Counted from the first letter of the stretch, positions 1 to 8,177 are shown. The stretch is DNA of 42,169 nt from Acinetobacter sp. A2 (GCF_012371325.1 NZ_JAAZQX010000022.1:1-42169); one strand, 5' to 3'. Made by a program: numbers and translations. Notes: generated by a model not told the origin, from the sequence alone.

Positions 1-56
1 TCTTCGCGCTGATGGTAGTGTGGGGTTACCCATGTGAGAGTAAGTCATCGCCAGCT
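1..56 (+). rRNA. rrf: 5S ribosomal RNA, 3' end (partial)
   Basis: The first bases match the 3' half of gammaproteobacterial 5S rRNA: the GATGGTAGTGTGGGG segment, the CCCATGTGAGAGTAAGTCATCGCCA segment typical of helices IV/V, and the closing strand of helix I. The 5' half lies outside the window. A perfect rrn-type terminator follows directly, so this is the distal end of an rRNA operon on the plus strand. The exact 3' end is uncertain by a few bases. Confidence 0.9.
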
Positions 57-64
57 CATTATTC

Positions 65-98
65 AAACACCCTCAACAAGCGTTGAGGGTGTTTTTTT
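65..98 (+). terminator. rRNA operon terminator
   Basis: A 13-bp perfect stem (65-77 with 82-94) closes a 4-base AAGC loop, and the T run continues to 98. It lies immediately downstream of the 5S rRNA and should end the rrn transcript. Confidence 0.9.
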
Positions 99-146
99 AT
101 GCCTGAATTAAAATTAAAAAGAATAAAAATAAAGAACACCAAAAAA

Positions 147-170
147 TAAAACCATCAATGGATGGTTTTA
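147..170 (-). terminator. Terminator of the rpsI/sspAB block
   Basis: A 10-bp stem (147-156 with 161-170) has a 4-base loop. Read on the minus strand, it is followed by a T-rich run corresponding to the A tract at 141-146. It lies 28 bases past the stop of the last minus-strand gene. Confidence 0.75.
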
Positions 171-197
171 AATTGGTCTAGTTTGACTGAAGTGTTA

Positions 198-848
198 TCA
201 AGCAAATAATTGAGTAACAGCACACCAAAGAATAGCAAGAATCGCAATTGCAACAATAGGCTCTAAAACTTTAGACCATGTTGGAACAGTTGCTTCTATA
301 AGCTCAATTTCTGCGTGATTGTCGTGGCTATGTTGTTGAACCATTTGATTAAACTCCTTCATTGATGCTTCTAATGATAGCTCTTCTTGTGGAATTGGTT
401 TAGAGCCTTTTAGCTCTGTTAGTTCGTTTGTTGACCAAATCCAATCATCAGCCTGACCAGATAAATGCTCGATTTGGCCAAGCAATAACTCGCCTATGCC
501 TTTATTACCAAAATTGCCAGTATGATCCAGTTGCTTGAGCTCAGCCAATTGTAAGGCTAGTATTTCACTAATGTTGTGCTCTAGTTCGGTTTTGCTTAGT
601 GTGGATTCATTGGCAGTTGATGTGGTTAGGCGGCGTGCAACTTCTTGAATATAGAGTTCATCTTGGCTATCTATTTCCTGATAAAGTTTTTGATTATCTT
701 CACGCCATAAACTTACCAATTTACCTAGGCTGAGTGCGTTAATTTCTTGAATATATTGATCACGCTCTACCGAGTCATATTGTTTCAAAAGCGATGGCTT
801 TTGAAGTTTAATCTGCGCTGCAAAATATTGTACTAAATCAAAAGCCAT
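198..848 (-). CDS. Tail-anchored hypothetical protein downstream of sspB
   Basis: I do not recognise a named family. The 216-residue product is acidic and helical-looking with no signal peptide. It ends in one hydrophobic segment (about residues 193-214) running almost to the C-terminus, so it should be an inner-membrane tail-anchored protein with its bulk in the cytoplasm. The residue 85-110 stretch looks amphipathic or coiled-coil prone. The start is supported by a TGGAG Shine-Dalgarno six bases upstream. It follows sspB by 16 bases and precedes a terminator, so it is the last gene of the sspA-sspB transcript. Function is unknown; position suggests, but does not prove, a link to stringent starvation or ClpXP adaptor biology. 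Confidence 0.8.
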   Translation of the reverse strand: MAFDLVQYFAAQIKLQKPSLLKQYDSVERDQYIQEINALSLGKLVSLWREDNQKLYQEIDSQDELYIQEVARRLTTSTANESTLSKTELEHNISEILALQLAELKQLDHTGNFGNKGIGELLLGQIEHLSGQADDWIWSTNELTELKGSKPIPQEELSLEASMKEFNQMVQQHSHDNHAEIELIEATVPTWSKVLEPIVAIAILAILWCAVTQLFA

Positions 849-864
849 TCACTACTCCATTGTT

Positions 865-1293
865 TTAATCTAATAATCTAAGGCTTGGTTTTTTCTTAGT
901 TTGTTCGGGTTTTTCTTCAGTCTTTAATTCTAAAGCATCTTCATCATTTTGGATATGTTGATACTCGCTCGGATCAAAGAATAAGCCTTGTCCATTTTCT
1001 CGAGCGTAAATCCCTAGTACCGCATTCATTGGCACATATAAGTCGCGTGAAACACCACCAAAGCGTGCGGAGAATGTAATTGCATCATTGCTCATGTGTA
1101 AGGCGTGTACAGCATGTGGAACAATGTTTAATACTATCTGACCATCCTGCACAAATTGTTCAGGAACAAGCGTATTCGGCTGTGTAGCGTCTACCAATAA
1201 ATGTGGCGTGAGTTGGTTGTCGCAAATCCAGTCATAAATTGCGCGAGCTAAATAGGGACGGGTCGGACTTAAGTTGATTTCAGATTCAGACAT
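865..1293 (-). CDS. sspB: ClpXP protease specificity-enhancing factor SspB
   Basis: SspB is the dimeric adaptor that binds the ssrA tag and delivers tagged proteins to ClpXP. The N-terminal part (TRPYLARAIYDWI, about 11-23) and the FSARFGG block (about 74-80) are the substrate-binding fold of the family. An acidic linker of about 30 residues leads to a basic-hydrophobic tail ending KPSLRLLD, which corresponds to the ClpX-docking XB motif. At 142 residues it is slightly shorter than the E. coli protein. Its ATG lies 10 bases after the sspA stop with an AAAGAG Shine-Dalgarno, giving the classic sspA-sspB operon. Confidence 0.95.
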   Translation of the reverse strand: MSESEINLSPTRPYLARAIYDWICDNQLTPHLLVDATQPNTLVPEQFVQDGQIVLNIVPHAVHALHMSNDAITFSARFGGVSRDLYVPMNAVLGIYARENGQGLFFDPSEYQHIQNDEDALELKTEEKPEQTKKKPSLRLLD

Positions 1294-1303
1294 AATGTGC
1301 TCT

Positions 1304-1957
1304 TTAAGTATGAATTAAAAATTCCTGATAGCGGTTTTTTTCCTGCAATGTCATTGATTTTAAAAATGCAGGGCGATTAAAAATACGCTGGCAATAGAGA
1401 AAAATAGGTCTACAGTGTTGTTTGGGTAGCTCAATGCCCATGGCTTTGAGTCGTATAAATAATGGCGCTAGCATGCAGTCTAAAATATTAAATGTTTCAG
1501 ACATAAAAAAAGGATAATGTTGAAACAGTGGTGTGAGTGAAATGAGTGTATCACGTAATTGTTTTTGTGCTGTACGTTGTGCTTGGCTATTTAAGCTGTC
1601 AGGGTGGCGCAGCATGTCATCGGCGAGCTTGAACCAATCGTGCTCAAAGCGCCAGATATATTGACGTTGTTCTGCGCGTGGCATAGGGGCATCGGCATAG
1701 AGCTTATTTTGTCGATAACGATCATCTAGATATTCTGAAATTATGCTGCTATTGAATAATTTGAGATCATTTTCTAATAATATGGGCAATTGATTGTAGG
1801 GATTGAGACTAGCGAGGTCTTCATCCTCATGATCGACAAGAATCAGTTGATATTTGATTTGTTTTTCGGCAAGAACGTAACGAATCCAATGTGAGCGAAA
1901 GTCGTCTGCATGACTATAGAGGGTGATGCCTTGTAAAGGTGCGTTTTCGACTGACAT
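1304..1957 (-). CDS. sspA: Stringent starvation protein A (GST-like)
   Basis: SspA is an RNA polymerase-associated protein of the glutathione S-transferase fold that supports transcription during starvation and acid stress. The N-terminal thioredoxin-like domain (about 1-85) has the NPYNQLPIL cis-proline loop and the NSSIISEYLDDRY segment. The helical GST C-terminal domain follows. An in-frame TTG lies 18 bases upstream at 1975, but the ATG at 1957 gives 217 residues, matching the family, and has a GGA just upstream. It lies downstream of rpsI, with a terminator-like hairpin between them, as in the conserved rplM-rpsI-sspA-sspB order. Confidence 0.94.
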   Translation of the reverse strand: MSVENAPLQGITLYSHADDFRSHWIRYVLAEKQIKYQLILVDHEDEDLASLNPYNQLPILLENDLKLFNSSIISEYLDDRYRQNKLYADAPMPRAEQRQYIWRFEHDWFKLADDMLRHPDSLNSQAQRTAQKQLRDTLISLTPLFQHYPFFMSETFNILDCMLAPLFIRLKAMGIELPKQHCRPIFLYCQRIFNRPAFLKSMTLQEKNRYQEFLIHT

Positions 1958-2130
1958 AATCCGATATAAAACCAAATGAATAGAATAGGATACTAGACTT
2001 GGTGACTAAAATCACGCAGCAAACCTGACAAAAGTGTATGAGATATTTATTGAGATGCTGATTGGGTTTTATAAGTAGCTAAAGTGTAGATTTTGGTTGA
2101 ATCGTATATCTTGGTGTTGTTATGCAAATA

Positions 2131-2159
2131 AAAAAGCCTTGGAAAATCCAAGGCTTTTT
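2131..2159 (-). terminator. Hairpin terminator after rpsI
   Basis: A perfect 12-bp stem (2131-2142 with 2148-2159) encloses a 5-base loop and has A/T runs on both sides. It sits 21 bases after rpsI and about 170 bases before sspA. It probably uncouples or attenuates ribosomal protein transcription from sspAB. Confidence 0.8.
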
Positions 2160-2180
2160 GTGTCCGATTAGGTAAACGAA

Positions 2181-2567
2181 TTAACGTTTAGAGAATTGTG
2201 GACGTTTACGTGCTTTACGTAAACCAAGTTTCTTACGTTCAACTTCACGAGCATCACGAGTAACGAAACCAGCTTGACGAAGAGCAGGTTTTAAAGTGTC
2301 GTCAGATGCGATCAATGCACGAGTAATACCGTGACGGATAGCACCAGCTTGACCACCAATACCACCACCAGCAACAGTGATGTAAAGGTCATATTTGTCA
2401 GTAGCTTCAAGAAGTTCTAACGGTTGACGTACGATCATACGAGCAGTTTCACGACCGAAATATTGCTCAAGAGTACGGTTGTTAATTACGAGTTTACCTG
2501 TACCAGCTGATAAGAAAACACGTGCAGTTGCGGTCTTACGGCGACCTGTACCATAATTAGTAGCCAT
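2181..2567 (-). CDS. rpsI: 30S ribosomal protein S9 (uS9)
   Basis: S9 of the small-subunit head; its C-terminal tail reaches the P-site tRNA. The [16 protein letters not shown]-terminus, the [15 protein letters not shown] core and the [11 protein letters not shown] tail are diagnostic, and 128 residues is normal. An AGGGA Shine-Dalgarno precedes the ATG. It is 12 bases downstream of rplM and cotranscribed with it. Confidence 0.98.
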   Translation of the reverse strand: MATNYGTGRRKTATARVFLSAGTGKLVINNRTLEQYFGRETARMIVRQPLELLEATDKYDLYITVAGGGIGGQAGAIRHGITRALIASDDTLKPALRQAGFVTRDAREVERKKLGLRKARKRPQFSKR

Positions 2568-2579
2568 GTGCTGTATCCC

Positions 2580-3008
2580 TTAGATGTCCAAAACTTGTGG
2601 CTGTTGAGCTGTGTGAGGATGCTCAGCACCAGCGTACACTTTCATTTTCTTGATCATAGCATAACCAAGAGGACCTTTTGGCAACATGCCTTTTACAGCG
2701 CGTTGGAAGATTTCTTCTGGTTTGTGAGCAACTAATTTCTCGAAATTAGTTTCACGGATACCACCAGGGAAACCAGTGTGGCGATAGTATTTCTTATCAA
2801 GTGATTTGTTACCAGTCACTTGAACTTGCTCAGCATTGATAACAACGATGTAGTCACCAGTGTCAACGTGAGGAGTATAAGAAGTTTTGTGCTTACCGCG
2901 TAAACGACGAGCGATTTCTGTCGCAAGGCGACCTAGAGTTTTGCCAGAAGCATCAACAACGTACCAGTCGTGTTGAACTTCAGCTGGCTTAGCGCTGAGA
3001 GTTTTCAT
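2580..3008 (-). CDS. rplM: 50S ribosomal protein L13 (uL13)
   Basis: L13 is an early-assembly large-subunit protein. The complete 142-residue sequence includes the [16 protein letters not shown]-terminus, the [10 protein letters not shown] strand and the [12 protein letters not shown] block. It is the first gene of the rplM-rpsI operon. In E. coli this operon is autoregulated by L13 through the rplM leader; the leader here carries a hairpin (see 3032-3057). Confidence 0.98.
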   Translation of the reverse strand: MKTLSAKPAEVQHDWYVVDASGKTLGRLATEIARRLRGKHKTSYTPHVDTGDYIVVINAEQVQVTGNKSLDKKYYRHTGFPGGIRETNFEKLVAHKPEEIFQRAVKGMLPKGPLGYAMIKKMKVYAGAEHPHTAQQPQVLDI

Positions 3009-3031
3009 TAAACCACTACCTATTATAGTTG

Positions 3032-3057
3032 GTTTGGACTATGGAAGCTGTCCAAAC
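3032..3057 (-). promoter_or_regulatory. Inverted repeat in the rplM leader
   Basis: An 8-bp perfect inverted repeat (3032-3039 with 3050-3057) encloses a 10-base loop, about 24 bases upstream of the rplM start. It could be the mRNA structure used for L13 autogenous control. A TATAAT-like hexamer between hairpin and gene could instead be a -10 box, but I see no convincing -35, so I favour an RNA role. Confidence 0.45.
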
Positions 3058-3274
3058 AAAAAGGAGTCCGAATTCTACCTGAAATTAACTAGAACCACAA
3101 TGGAAATGTCACATTTTAAGCGCTATATTTTAGCGAGCTTAAATACAAAAGAAAAGTTGAATAAATTTGTAACATTCAACATTAAAAGCCTAGATTTATG
3201 CTGTTTTAAATCGCCTTTATAGGGTTATAAGTAAAGTTTTTAGTAGATAATATTGAAACAAAAGGGGGGATAGG

Positions 3275-3664
3275 ATGTCGCAAGATTTGCAATCAGAAAT
3301 ACAGCAGCAGTCTGATCTACCTACTTCAAAATTCATTAAATTTATTGCTGGATGTTTTATTACATTGCTCAGTGTCTATATGCTGGCTTTTGTAGTATTG
3401 GGTGCTGTATATGGTGTGGATGTGTTTAGCATCTTATTACTGTATTCAATTTTTTTCCATTTAGCACTTTTCCCATTTTTATTGTATGGCGTTGGTGGAA
3501 TCATTTTGCTGTGTTTAGCAGACACCCAATATCGGGAGGTGCTGAAAAAATCACAAAAAATATTGATGATGGGGCTGTTATTGGGTGTTGCTGTTACCGC
3601 TATTTCTGAATGGGCGCATGTGCAAGGGATTTTGCAGACTCGATTTATCTTGGACTGGAAATAA
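3275..3664 (+). CDS. Small polytopic inner-membrane protein, unknown function
   Basis: The 129-residue product has a short polar N-terminus (about 1-20) and three predicted membrane spans (about 22-46, 50-76 and 92-112). No family motif is recognised. A GGGGGGA Shine-Dalgarno seven bases before the ATG, plus sensible hydrophobicity, supports a real gene rather than its antisense ORF. It precedes pdxA by 62 bases on the same strand and might share its transcript. Confidence 0.72.
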   Translation: MSQDLQSEIQQQSDLPTSKFIKFIAGCFITLLSVYMLAFVVLGAVYGVDVFSILLLYSIFFHLALFPFLLYGVGGIILLCLADTQYREVLKKSQKILMMGLLLGVAVTAISEWAHVQGILQTRFILDWK

Positions 3665-3726
3665 AACAATCAACTAAGATGGCGCTATACTTTAATTATC
3701 CTTAGATAAATCTGGACTGAGCATTT

Positions 3727-4695
3727 ATGCGACCTTTATATGTCACCAGTGGTGAACCCGCAGGGATTGGACCTGATATTTGCTTGAGTTTGGCAGACCG
3801 AGTGGATGAGCGTCCAATTGTGGTATTGGCAGATCATCAATTATTACAACAACGTGCCGAAATTCTAAACCAAAAAGTCGAATTGATTGAATATTTAGGT
3901 CAGCAGCACGCAGCTGCAGTGGGGCAGTTGTATGTTGAACATGTGCCCTTGGCCGCAGAGGTACAACTTGGTCATTTAAATGCTCAAAATGCGGCTTATG
4001 TGTTAGAGCAATTACGTCGTTCTGCATCGTATGCCATGACGGGCAAAAGTGTCGGTGTTGCGACAGCGCCAGTACAAAAATCGATTATTAATGAAGCGGG
4101 CATTTCGTTTAGTGGACATACTGAATATTATCAGGAGTTTGCAGGTGTAGAACGTGTGGTGATGATGTTGGCGACTAAAACGCTACGTGTTGCCCTCGTA
4201 ACAACGCATTTACCGTTACGTGCAGTCGCAGATGCGATTAGCAAAACCCGTTTGCAGCAGGTGATTGATATTTTGCTGCATGATTTAAAAAGTAAATTTA
4301 AGATCGAGCATCCTAAAGTGTTGGTGTGTGGTTTGAATCCACATGCGGGTGAAGATGGTTATTTAGGCATGGAAGAAATTGAAGTCATTAATCCTGTGCT
4401 GCAAAATTACCGTAACCGTGGGGAAAACCTAAGCCTGAGTTTGCCTGCAGATACGTTGTTTACCCCTGAAAATTTAAAAGATGCTGATGCAGTATTGGCG
4501 ATGTATCACGATCAGGGTTTACCTGTGTTAAAATCTCAGGGCTTTGGTGAAGCAATTAATATTACTTTAGGCTTACCGTTTATTCGCACTTCAGTCGATC
4601 ACGGCACAGCGCTCTCCCTCGCAGGTACAGGACTTGCGAAAAGTTCTAGCTTGCATGTTGCTGTCGATTTAGCGCTGGATTTAGCACGTTCATAA
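3727..4695 (+). CDS. pdxA: 4-hydroxythreonine-4-phosphate dehydrogenase
   Basis: PdxA oxidises 4-phosphohydroxy-L-threonine in the DXP-dependent pyridoxal phosphate pathway, acting as a metal-dependent cytoplasmic dimer. The [10 protein letters not shown]-terminus (9-17) and SGHTEYY motif (129-135) are visible. The three expected metal-ligand histidines occur at H161 (TTHLPL), H206 (GLNPHAGE) and H261 (MYHDQGLP). At 322 residues it is full length. It heads a pdxA-rsmA-apaH cluster, with only 19 bases to rsmA. Confidence 0.97.
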   Translation: MRPLYVTSGEPAGIGPDICLSLADRVDERPIVVLADHQLLQQRAEILNQKVELIEYLGQQHAAAVGQLYVEHVPLAAEVQLGHLNAQNAAYVLEQLRRSASYAMTGKSVGVATAPVQKSIINEAGISFSGHTEYYQEFAGVERVVMMLATKTLRVALVTTHLPLRAVADAISKTRLQQVIDILLHDLKSKFKIEHPKVLVCGLNPHAGEDGYLGMEEIEVINPVLQNYRNRGENLSLSLPADTLFTPENLKDADAVLAMYHDQGLPVLKSQGFGEAINITLGLPFIRTSVDHGTALSLAGTGLAKSSSLHVAVDLALDLARS

Positions 4696-4714
4696 TCTCA
4701 GCTTGGAAATCTTT

Positions 4715-5527
4715 ATGTATCAAATTAATGCCCTAAACCCAAAGGAAGAAGGGCATCAGGCTCGTAAACGCTTTGGTCAAAACTTTTTACATGACCAACG
4801 TGTGATTGCCAAAATTGTACGCTCTGTTAACCCACGTCCGGGTGATAATATTATCGAGATTGGGCCGGGTTTGGCTGCATTGACCTCACCTTTAATTGGT
4901 GAGTGTGATGCCTTGACTGTAGTGGAGTTAGACCGTGATTTGGCTGCAGGCTTGCCAGGGCGTGTACCGCATCCCGAACGCTTGACCATTGTTGAAAGTG
5001 ATGCCCTGAAATACGATTTTAGTGAATTATTTGCTGAAGGCCGTCCTTTACGTGTGGTCGGGAACTTGCCTTACAATATTTCGACTCCGTTATTGTTCCA
5101 TCTCTTAGAATTTGGCGACAAAGTCAAAGACATGCACTTTATGCTGCAAAAAGAAGTGGTGGATCGTATTACCGCATCGCCAAACACCAAAGAATATGGG
5201 CGTTTGTCGGTGATGATGCAATATTACTGCAAGCCAACCTTCTTGTTTGAAGTGCCGCCTGGTGCATTTAACCCACCGCCTAAAGTGACTTCTGCTGTAT
5301 TTCGCTTAGAACCCTATGCAACCAAACCAATTATTGCCAAAGATGAAAAGGCATTGGCACGTTTGGTGTCGCATGTTTTTACCCAGCGTCGTAAAACTTT
5401 ACGTAATAGCTTAAAAGGCATGTTGGCTGAAGATGCATTTGAGCGTGCAGGGGTAGACCCAATGGCACGTCCTGAAACTTTAAGTTTGGAAGCATTTGTC
5501 GCATTGGCAGATCAAATGGTGAGTTAA
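4715..5527 (+). CDS. rsmA: 16S rRNA dimethyladenosine transferase (KsgA)
   Basis: RsmA dimethylates the two adjacent adenosines in the 3' terminal helix of 16S rRNA late in 30S assembly. RFGQNFLHD (19-27), the SAM motif IIEIGPG (46-52), the ELDRDL acidic loop and the catalytic NLPYN motif (117-121) are all present, as is the C-terminal [10 protein letters not shown] region. A TTG at 4703 is in frame, but the ATG at 4715 has a GGA at good distance and yields the usual 270 residues. Its stop codon overlaps the apaH start by one base, indicating translational coupling. Confidence 0.97.
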   Translation: MYQINALNPKEEGHQARKRFGQNFLHDQRVIAKIVRSVNPRPGDNIIEIGPGLAALTSPLIGECDALTVVELDRDLAAGLPGRVPHPERLTIVESDALKYDFSELFAEGRPLRVVGNLPYNISTPLLFHLLEFGDKVKDMHFMLQKEVVDRITASPNTKEYGRLSVMMQYYCKPTFLFEVPPGAFNPPPKVTSAVFRLEPYATKPIIAKDEKALARLVSHVFTQRRKTLRNSLKGMLAEDAFERAGVDPMARPETLSLEAFVALADQMVS

Positions 5528-6375
5528 TGGCAGAAATTCGATACAACTATGTGATTGGCGATGTACAGGGCTGCTTTGAAGCCCTGAAACTGTTACTTAA
5601 AGAAATCCAGTTTGACCCTGATCAGGATTTTATCTGGTTTGCTGGCGACTTGGTTGCACGTGGTGAAAACTCAATTGGTGCATTGCGCTTTATTAAAAAA
5701 CTGGTCGATCGCGGCGTTGCAGCAACAGTTTTAGGCAATCACGATTTGACGCTGTTAGCAGGCGCACGTGGCTTAAAGAAAATTAAAGAGCAAGACAATA
5801 CCCGCGATGTAATTGATGCGATTGACAGTGATGATTTAATTGACTGGCTACGCAAACAGCCTTTGTGTCTTTTTCCGAATGAAAATACGATTTTGACCCA
5901 TGCAGGTATTCCCCATATTTGGGATGCTGCACAAACAGCAGCCTATGCTAAAGAAGTCGAAGCGGTCATTGGGCATGAAGATTTTGCTGTGGTGGATGCA
6001 TTTTTTAAGGAAATGTATGGGGCAGAACCTACAGTTTGGTCGGATGATTTAACGGGACATGCGCGTTTACGTTGTATTACCAATTATTTGACCCGTATGC
6101 GTTTAGCCAATTTACAGGGTGGTTTGGAGTTCAGCTTTAAAGATGCCTTAGATGACCCGATGCCAGAAGGTTTTAAACCGTGGTTTGAATATCCATCTTT
6201 AGCTGCGCAAACACATCAAATCGTATTTGGTCATTGGGCGGCATTGCAAGGGAAAAGGGTAGCTGACAATATTCAAAATGTAGATGGCGGTTGTGTGTGG
6301 GGCAATCAGCTCATGGCGTATCGTTTGGAAGATCAGCAATTGTTTGCAGTGGATAATCCGCTGGCAGAATGGTAA
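5527..6375 (+). CDS. apaH: Symmetrical bis(5'-nucleosyl)-tetraphosphatase
   Basis: ApaH splits Ap4A into two ADP and removes Np4-type RNA caps. The metallophosphatase motifs are GDVQGC (11-16), FAGDLVARGENS (39-50), LGNHDL (70-75), LTHAGI and the late GHWAAL histidine. The first motif has Q where enterobacteria have H. The 282 residues are full length. The start overlaps the rsmA stop (TAATG). The apaG gene that often lies between rsmA and apaH is absent here. Confidence 0.95.
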   Translation: MAEIRYNYVIGDVQGCFEALKLLLKEIQFDPDQDFIWFAGDLVARGENSIGALRFIKKLVDRGVAATVLGNHDLTLLAGARGLKKIKEQDNTRDVIDAIDSDDLIDWLRKQPLCLFPNENTILTHAGIPHIWDAAQTAAYAKEVEAVIGHEDFAVVDAFFKEMYGAEPTVWSDDLTGHARLRCITNYLTRMRLANLQGGLEFSFKDALDDPMPEGFKPWFEYPSLAAQTHQIVFGHWAALQGKRVADNIQNVDGGCVWGNQLMAYRLEDQQLFAVDNPLAEW

Positions 6376-6422
6376 CAATACTTTATCTTTATAATTTGAA
6401 AATGTGATGTCGAAATGAAAAC

Positions 6423-6448
6423 AGCCACCTATTAAAGTGGCTATTTTT
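6423..6448. terminator. Bidirectional terminator between apaH and DUF2147 gene 1
   Basis: A 6-bp GC-rich stem (6423-6428 with 6437-6442) has an 8-base loop, a T run on the plus side and a shorter T run on the minus side. It lies between convergent genes. Confidence 0.65.
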
Positions 6449-6458
6449 ATCTTGAATT

Positions 6459-6911
6459 TTATTGAATCCGAATCCAAGTTTGGCTTCGACCTAGTGTAGA
6501 TACCCCCATATAAGCGCGCAAAGTCAAGCGCTTACCTGTCGAGTTGAGGCGAATTTTTGCATCGTAAATACGACCTGCCAATGGATCAATTACGCGTCCT
6601 TTTTCGTAATTATTGCTGTCTTTGACTTGTTGTAAGCCTTTTAAAATGTCCATCCCTAAAATAGGTTGGTTAGTATAGGGCGCAGGGCATTTATTACAGA
6701 GTTCACGTGGGGTATAACCTGGACGTGGAGTTACTTTAATAATTTTACCCGTATAGGTTTGATTGGCTTCTTTACGAATTTCGATGACAGCTTTGGGTGA
6801 GCCTGTTTTATCATCAATTTGTTGCCAAGTGCCCGCTAAATCTTGTGCCATCGCCAAAGTGCTAAGGCTGCCGAAGATGACGGCTATTCCTAAAGCCAAT
6901 TTTTGAATCAT
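6459..6911 (-). CDS. DUF2147 secreted protein, copy 1
   Basis: Small exported protein of the DUF2147 family, function not established. A signal peptide with probable cleavage after AMA (about residue 22) precedes a mature domain beginning with GTW and DDKTGSPKAVIEI. A CNKC motif (C72, C75) follows, then the CPAPYTNQPILGMDILKGL block, and the C-terminus is GRSQTWIRIQ. The ATG has an AGGGA Shine-Dalgarno. It is the most downstream of three tandem paralogues. The CxxC pair may form a disulfide in the periplasm (inference). Confidence 0.88.
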   Translation of the reverse strand: MIQKLALGIAVIFGSLSTLAMAQDLAGTWQQIDDKTGSPKAVIEIRKEANQTYTGKIIKVTPRPGYTPRELCNKCPAPYTNQPILGMDILKGLQQVKDSNNYEKGRVIDPLAGRIYDAKIRLNSTGKRLTLRAYMGVSTLGRSQTWIRIQ

Positions 6912-7019
6912 TTTATTTCCCTTACTCGGTCTTTGCAGCTAGTCTAATCTCTGAATAGGGCTTGAACAAAGCCCTGAGGATCTTGAAAAAATGACCGATG
7001 CGACACTATGCGTTAGATT

Positions 7020-7463
7020 TTATTGACGAATCCACGTTTGTGTCCGACCAATGGCGGAAATTCCGACATAACCACGCAAGGTTAGGCGTTTACCGTTGGC
7101 AGCAAGACGTCCTTTTAAGCTGTACATTTTGCCTGCAAGTGGATCAAGAATACGCCCGTTGGCATAGTTGTTGTTATCCACATGTTGTAAACCTTTAATA
7201 ATTTCTAAGCCTACAAGTGGTTTATTGGTATATGGTGCAGGGCAATCGACACAAATGGTTTTAGGGGTATAGCCTGCACGTGGTGTGACTTTGACAATTT
7301 TACCCGTAAACGTGCCATTTTCCGCTTTGGTAATTTCAATTAAAGCCTTAGGTGAGCCAGTTTTGTCATCAATGCTTTGCCAAGTTCCAGTTAAGTCTGC
7401 AGCAAATAAACTGCCACTGAACATTAAGCTTGCAAATGCACCTATCAGTAAATTTTTCTTCAT
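7020..7463 (-). CDS. DUF2147 secreted protein, copy 2
   Basis: Second tandem paralogue, 147 residues. A signal peptide (KKNLLIGAFASLMFSGSLFAAD, cut near residue 21-22) is followed by the same domain: GTWQSIDDKTGSPK, CVDCPAPYTN (C71, C74), GRILDPLAGKMY and GRTQTWIRQ. An AAGGAA Shine-Dalgarno lies six bases before the ATG. It has its own good promoter (7509-7537) and is separated from copy 1 by 108 bases, so the three genes need not be one operon. Confidence 0.88.
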   Translation of the reverse strand: MKKNLLIGAFASLMFSGSLFAADLTGTWQSIDDKTGSPKALIEITKAENGTFTGKIVKVTPRAGYTPKTICVDCPAPYTNKPLVGLEIIKGLQHVDNNNYANGRILDPLAGKMYSLKGRLAANGKRLTLRGYVGISAIGRTQTWIRQ

Positions 7464-7508
7464 ATCAGTTCCTTTGATTGCCGAAATTGATCACAGAGGT
7501 TTATTCAA

Positions 7509-7537
7509 GATATAAAGCGGGTTGTGGTAGGAGTCAA
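7509..7537 (-). promoter_or_regulatory. Sigma70-type promoter of DUF2147 copy 2
   Basis: Read on the minus strand, TTGACT (7532-7537) and TATATC (7509-7514) are separated by 17 bases. The gene start follows about 45 bases downstream of the -10. Confidence 0.6.
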
Positions 7538-7594
7538 GCGATTTGAGAAAAAATTAATCTTAAAGTTGCGACTAAAATGTAAGAAAACTAATAA

Positions 7595-7620
7595 AAAATG
7601 CCACGAACGTGTGGCATTTT
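7595..7620 (-). terminator. Terminator after DUF2147 copy 3
   Basis: A 10-bp stem (7595-7604 with 7611-7620) has a 6-base loop, followed on the minus strand by an A/T-rich run. It lies 22 bases beyond the copy 3 stop and upstream of the copy 2 promoter. Confidence 0.7.
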
Positions 7621-7642
7621 GAGTGAAAAGTAAAGCGATTAA

Positions 7643-8089
7643 TTAGTCGCTTTTAATCCAAGTTTGGCTGCGTCCTAGAGCAGATACGCCCACATAACCA
7701 CGCATGGTCAGACGTTTGCCATTGCTGCTTAATTTGGCTTTGGTGCTGTAGATATTGCCGTTTAATGGGTCAATAATTTTTCCACCAGAGAAGTTAGTAC
7801 CACCTGTATGTTTTAAGCCTTTAAGTATATCCATTCCTAAAATAGGTTGGTTGGTATAAGGCGCAGGACAGTTGACACAGGTATCTTTAGGGGTGTAGCC
7901 AGGACGAGGGGTAACTTTGACAATTTTAGCCGTATAGGTGCCATTGGCTTCCTGACGAATTTCTAAAATTGCTTTTGATGAACCTGTTTTGTCATCAATA
8001 TTTTTCCAAGTACCCGTAATATCTTGAGCTAGCGCAAAACTTCCTAACGCTGAGCAGATTAAGGCAACGGTGAGTCTCATCTTGACCAT
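7643..8089 (-). CDS. DUF2147 secreted protein, copy 3
   Basis: Third tandem paralogue, 148 residues from the chosen start. A longer frame opens at 8155, but it would contain the promoter (8127-8155) and hide the signal peptide. The ATG at 8089 has an AAGGA nine bases upstream and places the hydrophobic signal (RLTVALICSALGSFALAQ) at the N-terminus. The domain repeats GTWKNIDDKTGS, CVNCPAPYTN (C71, C74), KIIDPLNGNIYS and GRSQTWIKSD. Function is unknown; a periplasmic location is inferred. Confidence 0.88.
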   Translation of the reverse strand: MVKMRLTVALICSALGSFALAQDITGTWKNIDDKTGSSKAILEIRQEANGTYTAKIVKVTPRPGYTPKDTCVNCPAPYTNQPILGMDILKGLKHTGGTNFSGGKIIDPLNGNIYSTKAKLSSNGKRLTMRGYVGVSALGRSQTWIKSD

Positions 8090-8126
8090 GTTCAATGTTC
8101 CTTGTTTTTGGCTAACTGTATATTTC

Positions 8127-8155
8127 ATAGTAAAAAGAAAGTTAAAACTCGACAA
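8127..8155 (-). promoter_or_regulatory. Sigma70-type promoter of DUF2147 copy 3
   Basis: On the minus strand, TTGTCG (8150-8155) and TACTAT (8127-8132) are separated by 17 bases, about 37 bases upstream of the ATG at 8089. Its position inside the longer open frame supports the shorter start. Confidence 0.5.
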
Positions 8156-8177
8156 GTCTAAATAAGTGATTGCTCAG

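Noticed and set aside
198..215. ssrA-like degron at the C-terminus (LFA) of the tail-anchored protein
   Set aside because: The ending is part of the hydrophobic anchor and only faintly resembles LAA, so a ClpXP tag claim is not supported.
3034..3222. 62-residue plus-strand frame divergent from rplM
   Set aside because: It overlaps the rplM leader hairpin, has no convincing Shine-Dalgarno and no protein-like pattern.
3376..3669. 97-residue minus-strand frame
   Set aside because: Antisense to the small membrane protein, which has a strong Shine-Dalgarno and clear membrane spans.
6957..6975. Hairpin between DUF2147 copies 2 and 1 as a terminator
   Set aside because: A 7-bp stem is present but no T run follows on the minus strand, and it may overlap a weak promoter for copy 1.
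8090..8155. 22-residue extension of DUF2147 copy 3
   Set aside because: It contains a good promoter and would bury the signal peptide.
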